Origin: Agaribacillus aureus
GTDB taxonomy: Bacteria; Bacteroidota; Bacteroidia; Cytophagales; Cyclobacteriaceae
Length of the DNA: 64,000 nucleotides
Assembly: GCA_030442055.1 (NCBI GenBank)
Contig: JAUJEB010000001.1
Coordinates: 1,240,001-1,304,000 of the forward strand
Direction of reading: 5' to 3'
Shown: piece after piece, positions 8,861-16,307 of the stretch
Layout of the letters: each line of letters opens with the position of its first letter
How positions within the stretch are numbered: the stretch's first letter is position 1
Made by a program: the position numbers and the translations under genes
Notes under the pieces: generated by a model
What the model was told of the DNA's origin: nothing
Database searches by the model: none
Seen by the model: only the letters and a program-made list of their open reading frames with translations

Positions 8861-9290
8861 TATCCTTTAGTGTTTTAAGACCAGATGCTGAAATGTAAGT
8901 AATGGTTGCACATCTTCACTCTAATGGAATACAACTAGTGGCTAAAATGTAATACGACCATTGCTCACCTGCTAATTAGGTTAATTTTTTCAATTAACTT
9001 AATATCTTCTGGCAAAAAGTTCGATATCCCTCCTATTTCGGCTAAAAAACAGTTTGGCGTGTGAGTAGTGAGCAAGAGCGAGCTATTCGCACACCAAACT
9101 GATCCCCCTCAATACGCATGCTCACTCTCCTTCCAATAAAAGTGAAATGCCAAAACTGATTTCTTTTTCAATCACCCAAGTTTTAATGTAGGTGACAAAA
9201 CTTACGCTGCAACGCTTCCAAGGCGCCAGGACTAATTTTTATAAAAAATAAGCAGAATATTTTGTTCATTTATATCTCAATTGGCATCAA
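8861..9290. other. Intergenic region between DUF4386 and Crp/Fnr genes
   Basis: This gap of 430 bases separates two divergent genes. I see no gene in it. It contains a long inverted repeat at 9050-9101, listed separately, and AT-rich sequence near both starts that probably holds promoters. No clean TTTG/TAnnTTTG pair was found. Confidence 0.5.
9050..9101. repeat. Imperfect 14-bp inverted repeat (stem-loop)
   Basis: CAGTTTGGCGTGTG (9050-9063) pairs with CGCACACCAAACTG (9088-9101), with 12 of 14 positions exact. The 24-base centre AGTAGTGAGCAAGAGCGAGC and following bases contains a further AGTGAGC / GAGCTAT partial pairing. There is no T-run, so a terminator is unlikely. It may be a REP-like element or a regulator site between the two divergent genes. 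Confidence 0.6.
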
Positions 9291-9821
9291 ATGAATCAAA
9301 AAACGACACTTAGTGCGTCTTTACACAGTATTGAGCTTTTAAAAAACGAGGATTTTTTCCTTAAATATGGGAAACCCTGTACTAAAATTGGCAAGCTTAA
9401 AAAGGGTGTTATGCGAGGCTTTGTATATAATAAAGACGGCGATGAGATAACGACTCATTTTTACCAGGAAGGCGACATGGTGGTGGGTAGTTACATTCCA
9501 AATGTAAATATATCCATGAGCATTCAGGCATTGGAGGATTGTGAAATTTCCATTGCCAATTATTCGGAAGTAATGTCTCATGTCAACAAGGATCCTGAAA
9601 TTACGGAAATCATTACCCGTGAATTTCAGAAACTAAATAAGCAATTACAATCAAGGTTAGTGTCTCTGCTAAATTTGAATTCTTTAGAGAAGTATAAGCT
9701 CTTTTTAAAAGATTATCCTGGATTGCTAAACCGAATTCCCCATTATTATATAGCACAATACTTAGGAATTACACCTACCCAATTAAGCCGGGCCCGAAAA
9801 CGGTTTTCTCAACAATTGTAA
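9291..9821 (+). CDS. Crp/Fnr family transcriptional regulator
   Basis: A 176-residue regulator of the short Bacteroidota Crp/Fnr type. Residues about 20-110 form the cyclic-nucleotide-binding beta-roll (KIGKLKKGVMRGFVYNKDGDEITTHFYQEGDMVVG). A dimer helix follows (about 105-135). The C-terminal DNA-binding part is shortened to a minimal winged helix with recognition segment YYIAQYLGITPTQLSRARKRF. The phosphate-binding Arg/Ser residues of true cAMP receptors are not evident, so it may sense something else or nothing. It is divergent from the DUF4386 gene and followed by a terminator and a conserved hypothetical gene. Confidence 0.9.
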   Translation: MNQKTTLSASLHSIELLKNEDFFLKYGKPCTKIGKLKKGVMRGFVYNKDGDEITTHFYQEGDMVVGSYIPNVNISMSIQALEDCEISIANYSEVMSHVNKDPEITEIITREFQKLNKQLQSRLVSLLNLNSLEKYKLFLKDYPGLLNRIPHYYIAQYLGITPTQLSRARKRFSQQL

Positions 9822-9870
9822 ATGAGAAAAAAATAGTTTGTCTGTTGCTTTGTATTCTAACTAAATAAAT

Positions 9871-9908
9871 CCGCAGCTATTAATCCTGCTGGGGCTTTTT
9901 AATTTTTT
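9871..9908 (+). terminator. Probable intrinsic terminator after Crp/Fnr gene
   Basis: CCGCAGC (9871-9877) pairs with GCTGGGG (9888-9894) with one G-G mismatch across a 10-base loop. It is followed by CTTTTTAATTTTTT. It lies 50 bases after the Crp/Fnr stop. Confidence 0.5.
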
Positions 9909-9934
9909 GTAGCCGTAAACAAGATCACAATACA

Positions 9935-10348
9935 ATGGAAAAACATTTTGAATTAACAGACTCGGAATTCGAGCAACAATTTATAGCCTGTAAACTTGAC
10001 CCTTTAATTTTCCGTCATGAAGCTCACCTAAGGCTTGCCTGGATTAACATTAAAAAGTATGGAATAAAGAAGGCTGAAAAAAATGTTCAGGTTCAGCTGG
10101 AAAATTTTGTGAAATACCATGGAGCAAATGACAAATACAACAAAACATTAACAATAGCAGCGGTAAAGATTGTAAATCACTTTATCAAACAATTTAATGC
10201 TAATAGCTTTTTTGATTTTGTTTTAAAATTTAACAGGCTAAAAACAGATTTTAAAGGTTTAATAAAATCACATTACAGCTTTGATATTTTTAATTCAAAA
10301 AAGGCAAAAACAGATTATATAAAACCGGATTTATTACCATTTGAATAA
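9935..10348 (+). CDS. Conserved hypothetical protein, Bacteroidota
   Basis: A 137-residue soluble protein without a signal peptide or membrane span. It begins MEKHFELTDSEFEQQFIACKLDP and contains the pattern FRHEAHLRLAWINIKKYG, with two His residues, then a helical core and the C-terminal YIKPDLLPFE. I recall similar proteins of this length with the same start and end patterns in other Bacteroidota, but no named domain or known function. It lies just after the Crp/Fnr gene on the same strand, is very AT-rich, and is convergent with the DUF4249 gene. Confidence 0.75.
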   Translation: MEKHFELTDSEFEQQFIACKLDPLIFRHEAHLRLAWINIKKYGIKKAEKNVQVQLENFVKYHGANDKYNKTLTIAAVKIVNHFIKQFNANSFFDFVLKFNRLKTDFKGLIKSHYSFDIFNSKKAKTDYIKPDLLPFE

Positions 10349-10387
10349 AGAGTCAAGTCCAACAATTACTTACAAACACCCTGAAAA

Positions 10388-11362
10388 TCAAGGCGAAAGC
10401 ACCATTCTCCTGGAAACCGCTGAGGCCTGCCAAATACCCAGGGCACCATTGCTGAAATTGGAACGAGGAGATGCAGGCGCCGGGCTGAAGGCACCACCGT
10501 CGCTTCTGATTTGACGCTGAAGATCCTCATAATAATCAAAAATATTCTCTTCCAGTGCATAGTTATAAATGGCGGTAGAATCCCCTAAAAAGGGATCCAG
10601 TCCTTGGCCTTCTACCAGTGCAGCATCTAAACTCAAACTTTCTACCCTTGCCCCAAGAAATTCATCATCAAGTATAATGACATCATCGAATATCAATGCC
10701 AATAGATTAAAACTTTCAGTATATAGCGTACCATTCGAACCCCCCCAATAAGCAAAACGATAAAAGTTTACCTCATCCTGCGGTTCATCAAAAGAGATAA
10801 CAGGCACCGGATAAGGTTCCGGCTGGCCGCTTGTCAATATTTTCATATCAAAATCAACTTTATCGATGACGGGCGGCACGGCGGGCATTGTCGACACGGC
10901 TGTATATTCCTTGCCTTCGTACAAAACTGTCAGGACATAGGTGTTCCCCGGCTTTCCCAGCATATCAGTGGTGGTCTCGTAAAACCCAAATTCTCCCCAG
11001 GTATCGGCCTGAGCCGCATTGTTATATTGCAACGGACTGAGCGTCATCGTGTCCAAATTTCCTTCACTGTCTGTAATGATGACGATGGCATCGGTAACCG
11101 GTTCATGCACTATCCTGTCTTCTTTGGAAGTCAGTGTACTGCTGCCGTTGATATCGAATTGGTTGAAATCCGTCAATGTGCTGTTACTTTTTGTAATACG
11201 GACGTAGTAGGGCCCTGCTTCGTTAGTAATAAGACCATTTATGGCAAGTACCGGCCCACTCGCAAATACATCGTCCGCCACCTCTTCGAGACATCCCGAA
11301 AATGCCACTGATATTAAGATTATGGCGGGTATGCATACCCTGTTTATTTTTAGCTTCATCAT
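10388..11362 (-). CDS. DUF4249 family lipoprotein
   Basis: A 324-residue exported lipoprotein: after a basic start, a hydrophobic stretch ends in lipobox FSGC (Cys near residue 24). It is followed by an acidic linker and the beta-sandwich pattern of DUF4249 (VLAINGLITNEAGPYYVRITKS; later GNTYVLTVLYEGKEYTAVSTMP). DUF4249 proteins are regularly encoded right after a TonB-dependent receptor, as here with a five-base gap, and are thought to be its surface partner. The C-terminal end has the family pattern SNFSNGALGIWQASAVSRR. It is the last gene of the sigma/FecR/TonB unit read from 15760 down. The ligand is unknown. Confidence 0.92.
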   Translation of the reverse strand: MMKLKINRVCIPAIILISVAFSGCLEEVADDVFASGPVLAINGLITNEAGPYYVRITKSNSTLTDFNQFDINGSSTLTSKEDRIVHEPVTDAIVIITDSEGNLDTMTLSPLQYNNAAQADTWGEFGFYETTTDMLGKPGNTYVLTVLYEGKEYTAVSTMPAVPPVIDKVDFDMKILTSGQPEPYPVPVISFDEPQDEVNFYRFAYWGGSNGTLYTESFNLLALIFDDVIILDDEFLGARVESLSLDAALVEGQGLDPFLGDSTAIYNYALEENIFDYYEDLQRQIRSDGGAFSPAPASPRSNFSNGALGIWQASAVSRRMVLSP

Positions 11363-11367
11363 TTTTC

Positions 11368-13968
11368 TTAAAATTTAAAATTGTAGTTTACAGAAGGCAT
11401 CAGGCCAAACAGATAGGATTTAAAAACCTGTGTCCTGGCATTTTCCTGGTGGTTGACGTAAAAGGAGAAATAGTTTCTGCGGTCATAAACATTTGTTATG
11501 CCTAACACGAGTTCACTTTGCCACCTGCCTTTTGTCCGGAACTTATAGGTGCCTGAAATATTTAACTGGTGATACGCCGGAAGCTGGTACGCATTGCGTT
11601 CAGAGTAGTAATTGTAAGGGCGCCCCGCCGAATTGTAAAACCCCAGGGGCACTGTAATTCCGCCTCCTGAGATATAGGCAAAGTTGGCCGCTAATTGCCA
11701 TTTTTCATTCAATTCATAAGTAACAACCATGGACAGGTTATGTCGTTTGTCATACCTGGGTGAATAGGTCTTACCCTGATTTACACCATCAATTTGTTGT
11801 GTTACACGCGAGAGTGTATAGCTGGTCCATCCATTCCAGCGGCCCTTTCTTTTTTCCAGCAGGAACTCAATACCATACGCTTCACCCGTGCCTGTTCTTA
11901 TCTGGGTCTCAACATTGTTGTTCAGAAACAGGTCGGCATTGTCCTTGTAGTCTATGACATTGTTGAAGCGCTTATAGTAGGTTTCAGCGGAAAACCGAAA
12001 TGTATGGTCCTTCAGGTTTCTGAAATATCCCACGGCAACCTGGTCCGCTTCCCGGGGCCTGATATTATTATCCACCGGCAACCAAACATCGGTGGGCAAA
12101 CCAACTGACGAATTGGTCACCAGGTGTAAATACTGGTAGGTTCTGTTGTATGAAGCCTTCACCGAGTTCTTGTCATCAATGACATAAGTAAGGCTGGCCC
12201 TGGGAGCCAGCCGGAAATCTTCGGTCATCACTTCACCCTCATCAAATGTTTCCGTGTCCAGGAGGGTTTCCCTGTCATCGTCAAAATAGTATTTTGTGCC
12301 CTCACCAATATTGTGAAAGCCGGAAACCCGCAAGCCGTAATTGGCCAGAAACCGGGAGCTGATCCTGTGCTCGTGACTTACATAAAGTGCACTTTCAATC
12401 GCCTGCCTGGGATCTAAATCAAATGGCTCAATAATTGAATTTTCGTTATTAGGCTTAATACTCCCAGGAGCAAAATCGTGATCCGTCACAGCCAGCCCGA
12501 AGTTCAGTTCGTGTTTGGGTGAGATGAAGTAGTCAAAGTCAAGCTTAGCTCCCCGTTGTTGAAAATTTGCGGTCCACTTATAGTTTCGGATGTCATTGTT
12601 TTCAATGTAGGCATAATCAAAATCACTGTAAACAAAGGTGAGATTTCCAAACAATTTAGAGCCGAATGACCGATTCCACCGCACTGTGGCTGTCTGATTT
12701 CCCCAGTCGAGGGTGTTATCGGCAAACACCACGTCATTTTTAAAATGATCGTCGCCGGTATAGGTGGAGAAGTAAAGATGATCTTTATCACTTAGTTTGA
12801 TATTTATTTTGGCGTTAAGATCAAAAAAGTCGATTTCAGCATTTTGATCATAACTACTTATGTCAGCCCATTTCGCCAGCTTTTTGGCGGTTTGCCCCAC
12901 ATAGCCGTATCTGCCGGACAATAACACCGACACATTTTTGCCAATGGGACTCTCTACTGTCAAACGACTTCCCACCAAACCTATGGACCCCGTGATGGCC
13001 AACGCTTTGTCATTCCCTTCCTTCATCCTAATATCAACTACCGAAGACAGCCGCCCACCGTAACGGGCCGGAATACCACCCTTGTAGACCTGCACATCTT
13101 TGATCACGTCGGGATTGAATACTGAAAATATTCCCACGGCATGTGACGGGTTATAGACCAGCGCTTCATCCAACAGGATCAGGTTCTGATCGTAACTTCC
13201 GCCCCGCACCGAAAACCCGGTGGTCCCCTCATTGGCAGATTGAATCCCCGGCAGAAACTGGATACCCTTCAGCACATCTACCTCACCTCCCAGTACCGGC
13301 ATCGATCTGAGCTGTTGCATTTCTATCCTATGGCTACTCACCCGGGTATTAATAATATTTTCATTCTCCTTTTCCGCCAGAACCACTATCTCATCAAGGC
13401 GTTCCGTGCGCTCGGAAAGTTCAATATCCATTGATAAATTGGCCACGATCTTTACCGTTCGCTCCTGGGGCTGATAACCCACGAATGAATATACGAGTGT
13501 ATACTCCCCTGGCGGAACGGTGATGGAATAGAAACCGTAAGCATTGGCGGCAACGCCTGCCTGTAATTCTCTGATATAAACCGTCGCCCCCGGCAGGTAC
13601 TCGCCATCTGCTACGCTTTTGATTTTTCCGTTGAGTGTTGCTTTCTGGGGTGGATTCTTCGGGTAAATAACAATTTGTTTTCCAAGAGACCGGAATTGTA
13701 TCCCGGATCCTTCAAAAAGTACCTCTAATAAATCTTTCAAGGTAGTCTTTTTGCGTTCTATGCGAACCCTCTTGGCAGGGATATTCCTTTCGTCGTATGA
13801 AAAACTGAGGTTTTCCGATTTCTCCAGATCCCTGAGAAACTCAAGAATAGTGCCCTCGGTTCTTTGGATTTGAACCTCCTGGTCCAGTATGTCTTTATTT
13901 TGCTGCGCCTTCGTTCCGTAAGACAGCATCAAAATTGATAAAATGCTATAAATACATGCTCTTTTCAT
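11368..13968 (-). CDS. TonB-dependent receptor with STN and carboxypeptidase-like domains
   Basis: An 866-residue outer-membrane receptor that imports a ligand using TonB energy. Signal peptide (about 1-21, ending TKAQ). An STN (secretin/TonB short N-terminal) domain at about 35-105 marks a transducer that signals to FecR. A carboxypeptidase-D-like beta-sandwich sits at about 112-190 (LNGKIKSVADGEYLPGATVYI). The plug follows (VLGGEVDVLKGIQFLPGIQS, then GFSVRGGSYDQNLILLDEA), and the rest is a 22-strand-type barrel ending in aromatic residues (NYNFKF). The FecR gene is 57 bases upstream and DUF4249 five bases downstream. It is not SusC-like, as no SusD is present. The substrate could be iron chelate, peptide or other; it is not determined. 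Confidence 0.93.
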   Translation of the reverse strand: MKRACIYSILSILMLSYGTKAQQNKDILDQEVQIQRTEGTILEFLRDLEKSENLSFSYDERNIPAKRVRIERKKTTLKDLLEVLFEGSGIQFRSLGKQIVIYPKNPPQKATLNGKIKSVADGEYLPGATVYIRELQAGVAANAYGFYSITVPPGEYTLVYSFVGYQPQERTVKIVANLSMDIELSERTERLDEIVVLAEKENENIINTRVSSHRIEMQQLRSMPVLGGEVDVLKGIQFLPGIQSANEGTTGFSVRGGSYDQNLILLDEALVYNPSHAVGIFSVFNPDVIKDVQVYKGGIPARYGGRLSSVVDIRMKEGNDKALAITGSIGLVGSRLTVESPIGKNVSVLLSGRYGYVGQTAKKLAKWADISSYDQNAEIDFFDLNAKINIKLSDKDHLYFSTYTGDDHFKNDVVFADNTLDWGNQTATVRWNRSFGSKLFGNLTFVYSDFDYAYIENNDIRNYKWTANFQQRGAKLDFDYFISPKHELNFGLAVTDHDFAPGSIKPNNENSIIEPFDLDPRQAIESALYVSHEHRISSRFLANYGLRVSGFHNIGEGTKYYFDDDRETLLDTETFDEGEVMTEDFRLAPRASLTYVIDDKNSVKASYNRTYQYLHLVTNSSVGLPTDVWLPVDNNIRPREADQVAVGYFRNLKDHTFRFSAETYYKRFNNVIDYKDNADLFLNNNVETQIRTGTGEAYGIEFLLEKRKGRWNGWTSYTLSRVTQQIDGVNQGKTYSPRYDKRHNLSMVVTYELNEKWQLAANFAYISGGGITVPLGFYNSAGRPYNYYSERNAYQLPAYHQLNISGTYKFRTKGRWQSELVLGITNVYDRRNYFSFYVNHQENARTQVFKSYLFGLMPSVNYNFKF

Positions 13969-14025
13969 ATCAGTGCATATTTTATTCTAATAATGTAATG
14001 ATTAAAGTTGACCGACAAGGTCAAT

Positions 14026-15039
14026 TTACTTTCTGCTAACAGCAATATGGTCTTCGCGGGATTCAAACTGCAGTCCCAATGAAATTTCCATCACCAATAA
14101 TATCTCCTCAAGCGGTTGATTGTCGAAACTTGCGTTAAAACGATACCCGTCCGATATCTCTGTCGGGAGCTCAAACCTCACATCAAAATGATCCGCTAAG
14201 GTGAAAAGCGTTGATTGTAAAGAGCTATTCTTAAAGGTCAGCTCGCCTGTTTTCCAGGCCAGGAAATTCAGGTTTTGATTGTCAGATTTAGTGATCCTTT
14301 TCGCAGTTTTTTCAAATTCGGCCACCTCGCCCTTGATCAGCTCCACCCGGTTGACAGCATCATTTTGGTCGTAGACAGCTACTTTGCCGGAAGTAACAGT
14401 AACCAGCTGCTTACCTTCGGTGGTGCGGTTATCTACGTTAAATGAAGTGCCTAACACCTGCACCGCCATATCTCCGGAATGGATGATGAACGGTCTCTCA
14501 GGATCCTTTGCCACTTCGAAATACGCTTCACCCTTTAGGTAAACTACGCGTTCGGCCGTGTTGACATTGTCGTCATAGCCCAGCGAACTCAGTTTGTTTA
14601 GCCAAACCTTTGTACCATCAGCTAACAACACTTCCCGTTTCCCTGTCTCATTGGTTTGAACAAGGTGTTCGGGTTGCTTTTGAACGTCAATATAGGTCTT
14701 AACACCGTATCCTACGGCTAGACCTACAATCAATACAGCTGCAATTTTCCGGAGTAGTGGAAAGATGGTTATATGCTTCCCTGGAGAAACATCAGCAGTC
14801 GGGTTATCAGTTTTGACGATAGTCTCGCCTCGCACCGTTTGCCATGATCTCTCTATTTCCTCTGATGAAAACTCGTGTGAGGGAAGGTCCTGCTGCTCCC
14901 ACGCCTGTTTCAATGCCTGGAAACTGTCGTGATTTTCATCTGATGCTTCAATCCACCGGGATACTTGTTCGGCTTCGGAGGGATCCAGCCTGCCGGACAG
15001 GTATTTTATCAGTATATCAATGTTTATCTCGTTATTCAT
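14026..15039 (-). CDS. FecR-family anti-sigma factor
   Basis: A 337-residue inner-membrane regulator that relays the state of the TonB receptor to the adjacent ECF sigma factor. The cytoplasmic N-terminal DUF4880-like segment (about 5-60; IDILIKYLSGRLDPSEAEQV) should bind the sigma factor. One membrane span lies at about 97-113. The periplasmic FecR domain follows (LADGTKVWLNKLSSLGY; GEAYFEVAKDPERPFIIHSG; VQVLGTSFNVDN). A DUF4974-like C-terminal domain at about 265-335 contacts the receptor STN. It lies between the sigma gene (94-base gap) and the receptor gene, the standard order. Confidence 0.95.
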   Translation of the reverse strand: MNNEINIDILIKYLSGRLDPSEAEQVSRWIEASDENHDSFQALKQAWEQQDLPSHEFSSEEIERSWQTVRGETIVKTDNPTADVSPGKHITIFPLLRKIAAVLIVGLAVGYGVKTYIDVQKQPEHLVQTNETGKREVLLADGTKVWLNKLSSLGYDDNVNTAERVVYLKGEAYFEVAKDPERPFIIHSGDMAVQVLGTSFNVDNRTTEGKQLVTVTSGKVAVYDQNDAVNRVELIKGEVAEFEKTAKRITKSDNQNLNFLAWKTGELTFKNSSLQSTLFTLADHFDVRFELPTEISDGYRFNASFDNQPLEEILLVMEISLGLQFESREDHIAVSRK

Positions 15040-15133
15040 GTGTATGGCTTTATTATAAATATTGGCCTCTACTCATCATGACAAAAAACAGGTATACCAC
15101 CCTAAAAATAAAATGCACTTTTTTTAAAAAATT

Positions 15134-15760
15134 TTATAAGATGTTGACAAACAGTAGCTTATAAATGGAAATAAAAAAAACAATCACGATAACAGGCAGG
15201 TGCCAATACTTTTGCAGGTCTTCTCTTATTTGTTTCAAAGCCGCGGAGATATGGAATTCTACGGTCTTTATGGATACGGACATCTTCTCACTGATTTCCC
15301 TATAGCTAAGCTCATTTTCCCGGCTGAGGTTAAAGAATATGCGGGTCTTCTCATTTAACCCGGCAATGGATTGCTGCAAGATTTCAGCAAGGTCGTTTTC
15401 ATGCAGCATATCGTCCACTTTGATATCAGAGGCTGTCATGCTTTCTCCAGGTTCTATTGGTTCAGTAAGCTGATGATATTTACTTTTCAGATGATTAATA
15501 CATCTGTTTCGGGTGGCTGTATATAAATACGAGGTGATTGATGTTGTAATTTTCAGGGACTTTCGTCTGTTCCAAATGGTAATAAAACACTCCTGTACCA
15601 CTTCTTTAGCCAGTTCCCTATCGTTCAGAAAGCGAATGGCATAATTGACCAACGGAGTAAAAAATGTTTTGAATAAATATTCAAAAACTTCCTCCTTATC
15701 ATGTTGTAAAGCATCCTCTATCTCCTGGTCGCTGTAGCGTAAAAGTATTTTTCTGTTCAT
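15134..15760 (-). CDS. ECF RNA polymerase sigma factor (Bacteroidota FecI-like)
   Basis: A 208-residue sigma factor that should turn on the receptor operon when released by FecR. Region 2 contains FLNDRELAKEVVQECFITIW. Region 4 is a helix-turn-helix (LSYREISEKMSVSIKTVEFHISAALKQIRE). The frame could begin at TTG 15769, but ATG 15760 gives the usual start MNRKILLRYSDQEI. The end is odd: after region 4 it runs into a hydrophobic tail of about 20 residues (VIVIVFFISIYKLLFVNIL), which could touch the membrane near FecR. Other Bacteroidota FecI-like sigmas have similar tails. It is the first gene of the unit that reads down to 10388. Confidence 0.93.
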   Translation of the reverse strand: MNRKILLRYSDQEIEDALQHDKEEVFEYLFKTFFTPLVNYAIRFLNDRELAKEVVQECFITIWNRRKSLKITTSITSYLYTATRNRCINHLKSKYHQLTEPIEPGESMTASDIKVDDMLHENDLAEILQQSIAGLNEKTRIFFNLSRENELSYREISEKMSVSIKTVEFHISAALKQIREDLQKYWHLPVIVIVFFISIYKLLFVNIL

Positions 15761-15923
15761 AGGAAGCAAAAAGTGATACCCCGGTCTATCAGATGCATTT
15801 TAATAAACAAGAAGGACAAATCATAAAAAAGTTAGTCCGGGATATTAGATAAAGGCTTTTCATAGCGTAACCCGATGACAAAACCTCATGTGGATCTATG
15901 CCCTGACCAAAAATTAAAAACAT

Positions 15924-15954
15924 TTTGGAGTTTTTAATATTATTTATAATTTTG
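15924..15954 (+). promoter_or_regulatory. Bacteroidota-type promoter of the padR operon
   Basis: A TTTG -33 element (15924-15927) is followed after 19 bases by TAATTTTG (15947-15954), a full match to the TAnnTTTG -7 element. This is the spacing known for the primary sigma factor of Bacteroidota. The PadR start codon is at 15977. Confidence 0.7.
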
Positions 15955-15966
15955 TATAACATACAA
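15952..15966. promoter_or_regulatory. Probable PadR operator overlapping the -7 element
   Basis: A perfect inverted repeat TTGTAT-AAC-ATACAA (15952-15966), extended by a second half-site ATACAATGTAT (15961-15971). It overlaps the last bases of the -7 element and the likely start point. The TGTAT/ATACA composition resembles known PadR-family sites, so autorepression of the PadR-permease operon is likely. Confidence 0.6.
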
Positions 15967-15976
15967 TGTATAAGTT

Positions 15977-16306
15977 ATGAAAAACAAAGGATTAGGTGAA
16001 TTTGAGGAGCTGGTACTGCTGGCGGTTTGTATTCTGGATAAAGAGGCATACGGCTTATCGGTTAAGAGAGAGGTCGAAAAACACTCGGGGCGCTCAATTT
16101 TATTAGGAGCTGTACACATTACGCTATATCGCTTACAAGACAAGGGATTACTTCGATCTGAAATGGGGGGCAATACTGAGAAACGGGGAGATCGAAGAAA
16201 GCGATTATTTACGATTACCGACGCAGGAATGAGACAATTGCGAGCAGCACAAGATGTGCGACGCAAAATGTGGCAATTAATCCCACAATTGAAATTGGGC
16301 TTGTAG
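15977..16306 (+). CDS. PadR family transcriptional repressor
   Basis: A 109-residue winged-helix regulator of the short PadR subfamily. Visible elements: GEFEELVLLAVCILDKEAYGL (helix 1), the recognition region LGAVHITLYRLQDKGLL, and the wing with KRLFTITDAGMRQL. A short C-terminal helix gives a dimer interface. It is followed after one base by the first of three permeases, which starts with GTG, so translation is probably coupled. PadR genes next to prefix-domain ABC permeases are a recurring Bacteroidota arrangement; the likely role is to repress this transporter set until an inducer binds. A palindromic operator overlaps its promoter. Confidence 0.92.
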   Translation: MKNKGLGEFEELVLLAVCILDKEAYGLSVKREVEKHSGRSILLGAVHITLYRLQDKGLLRSEMGGNTEKRGDRRKRLFTITDAGMRQLRAAQDVRRKMWQLIPQLKLGL

Positions 16307-16307
16307 G

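Noticed and set aside
9050-9101. Integron attC site
   Set aside because: The arms do not contain the GTTRRRY/RYYYAAC core pairs and there is no integrase or cassette array nearby.
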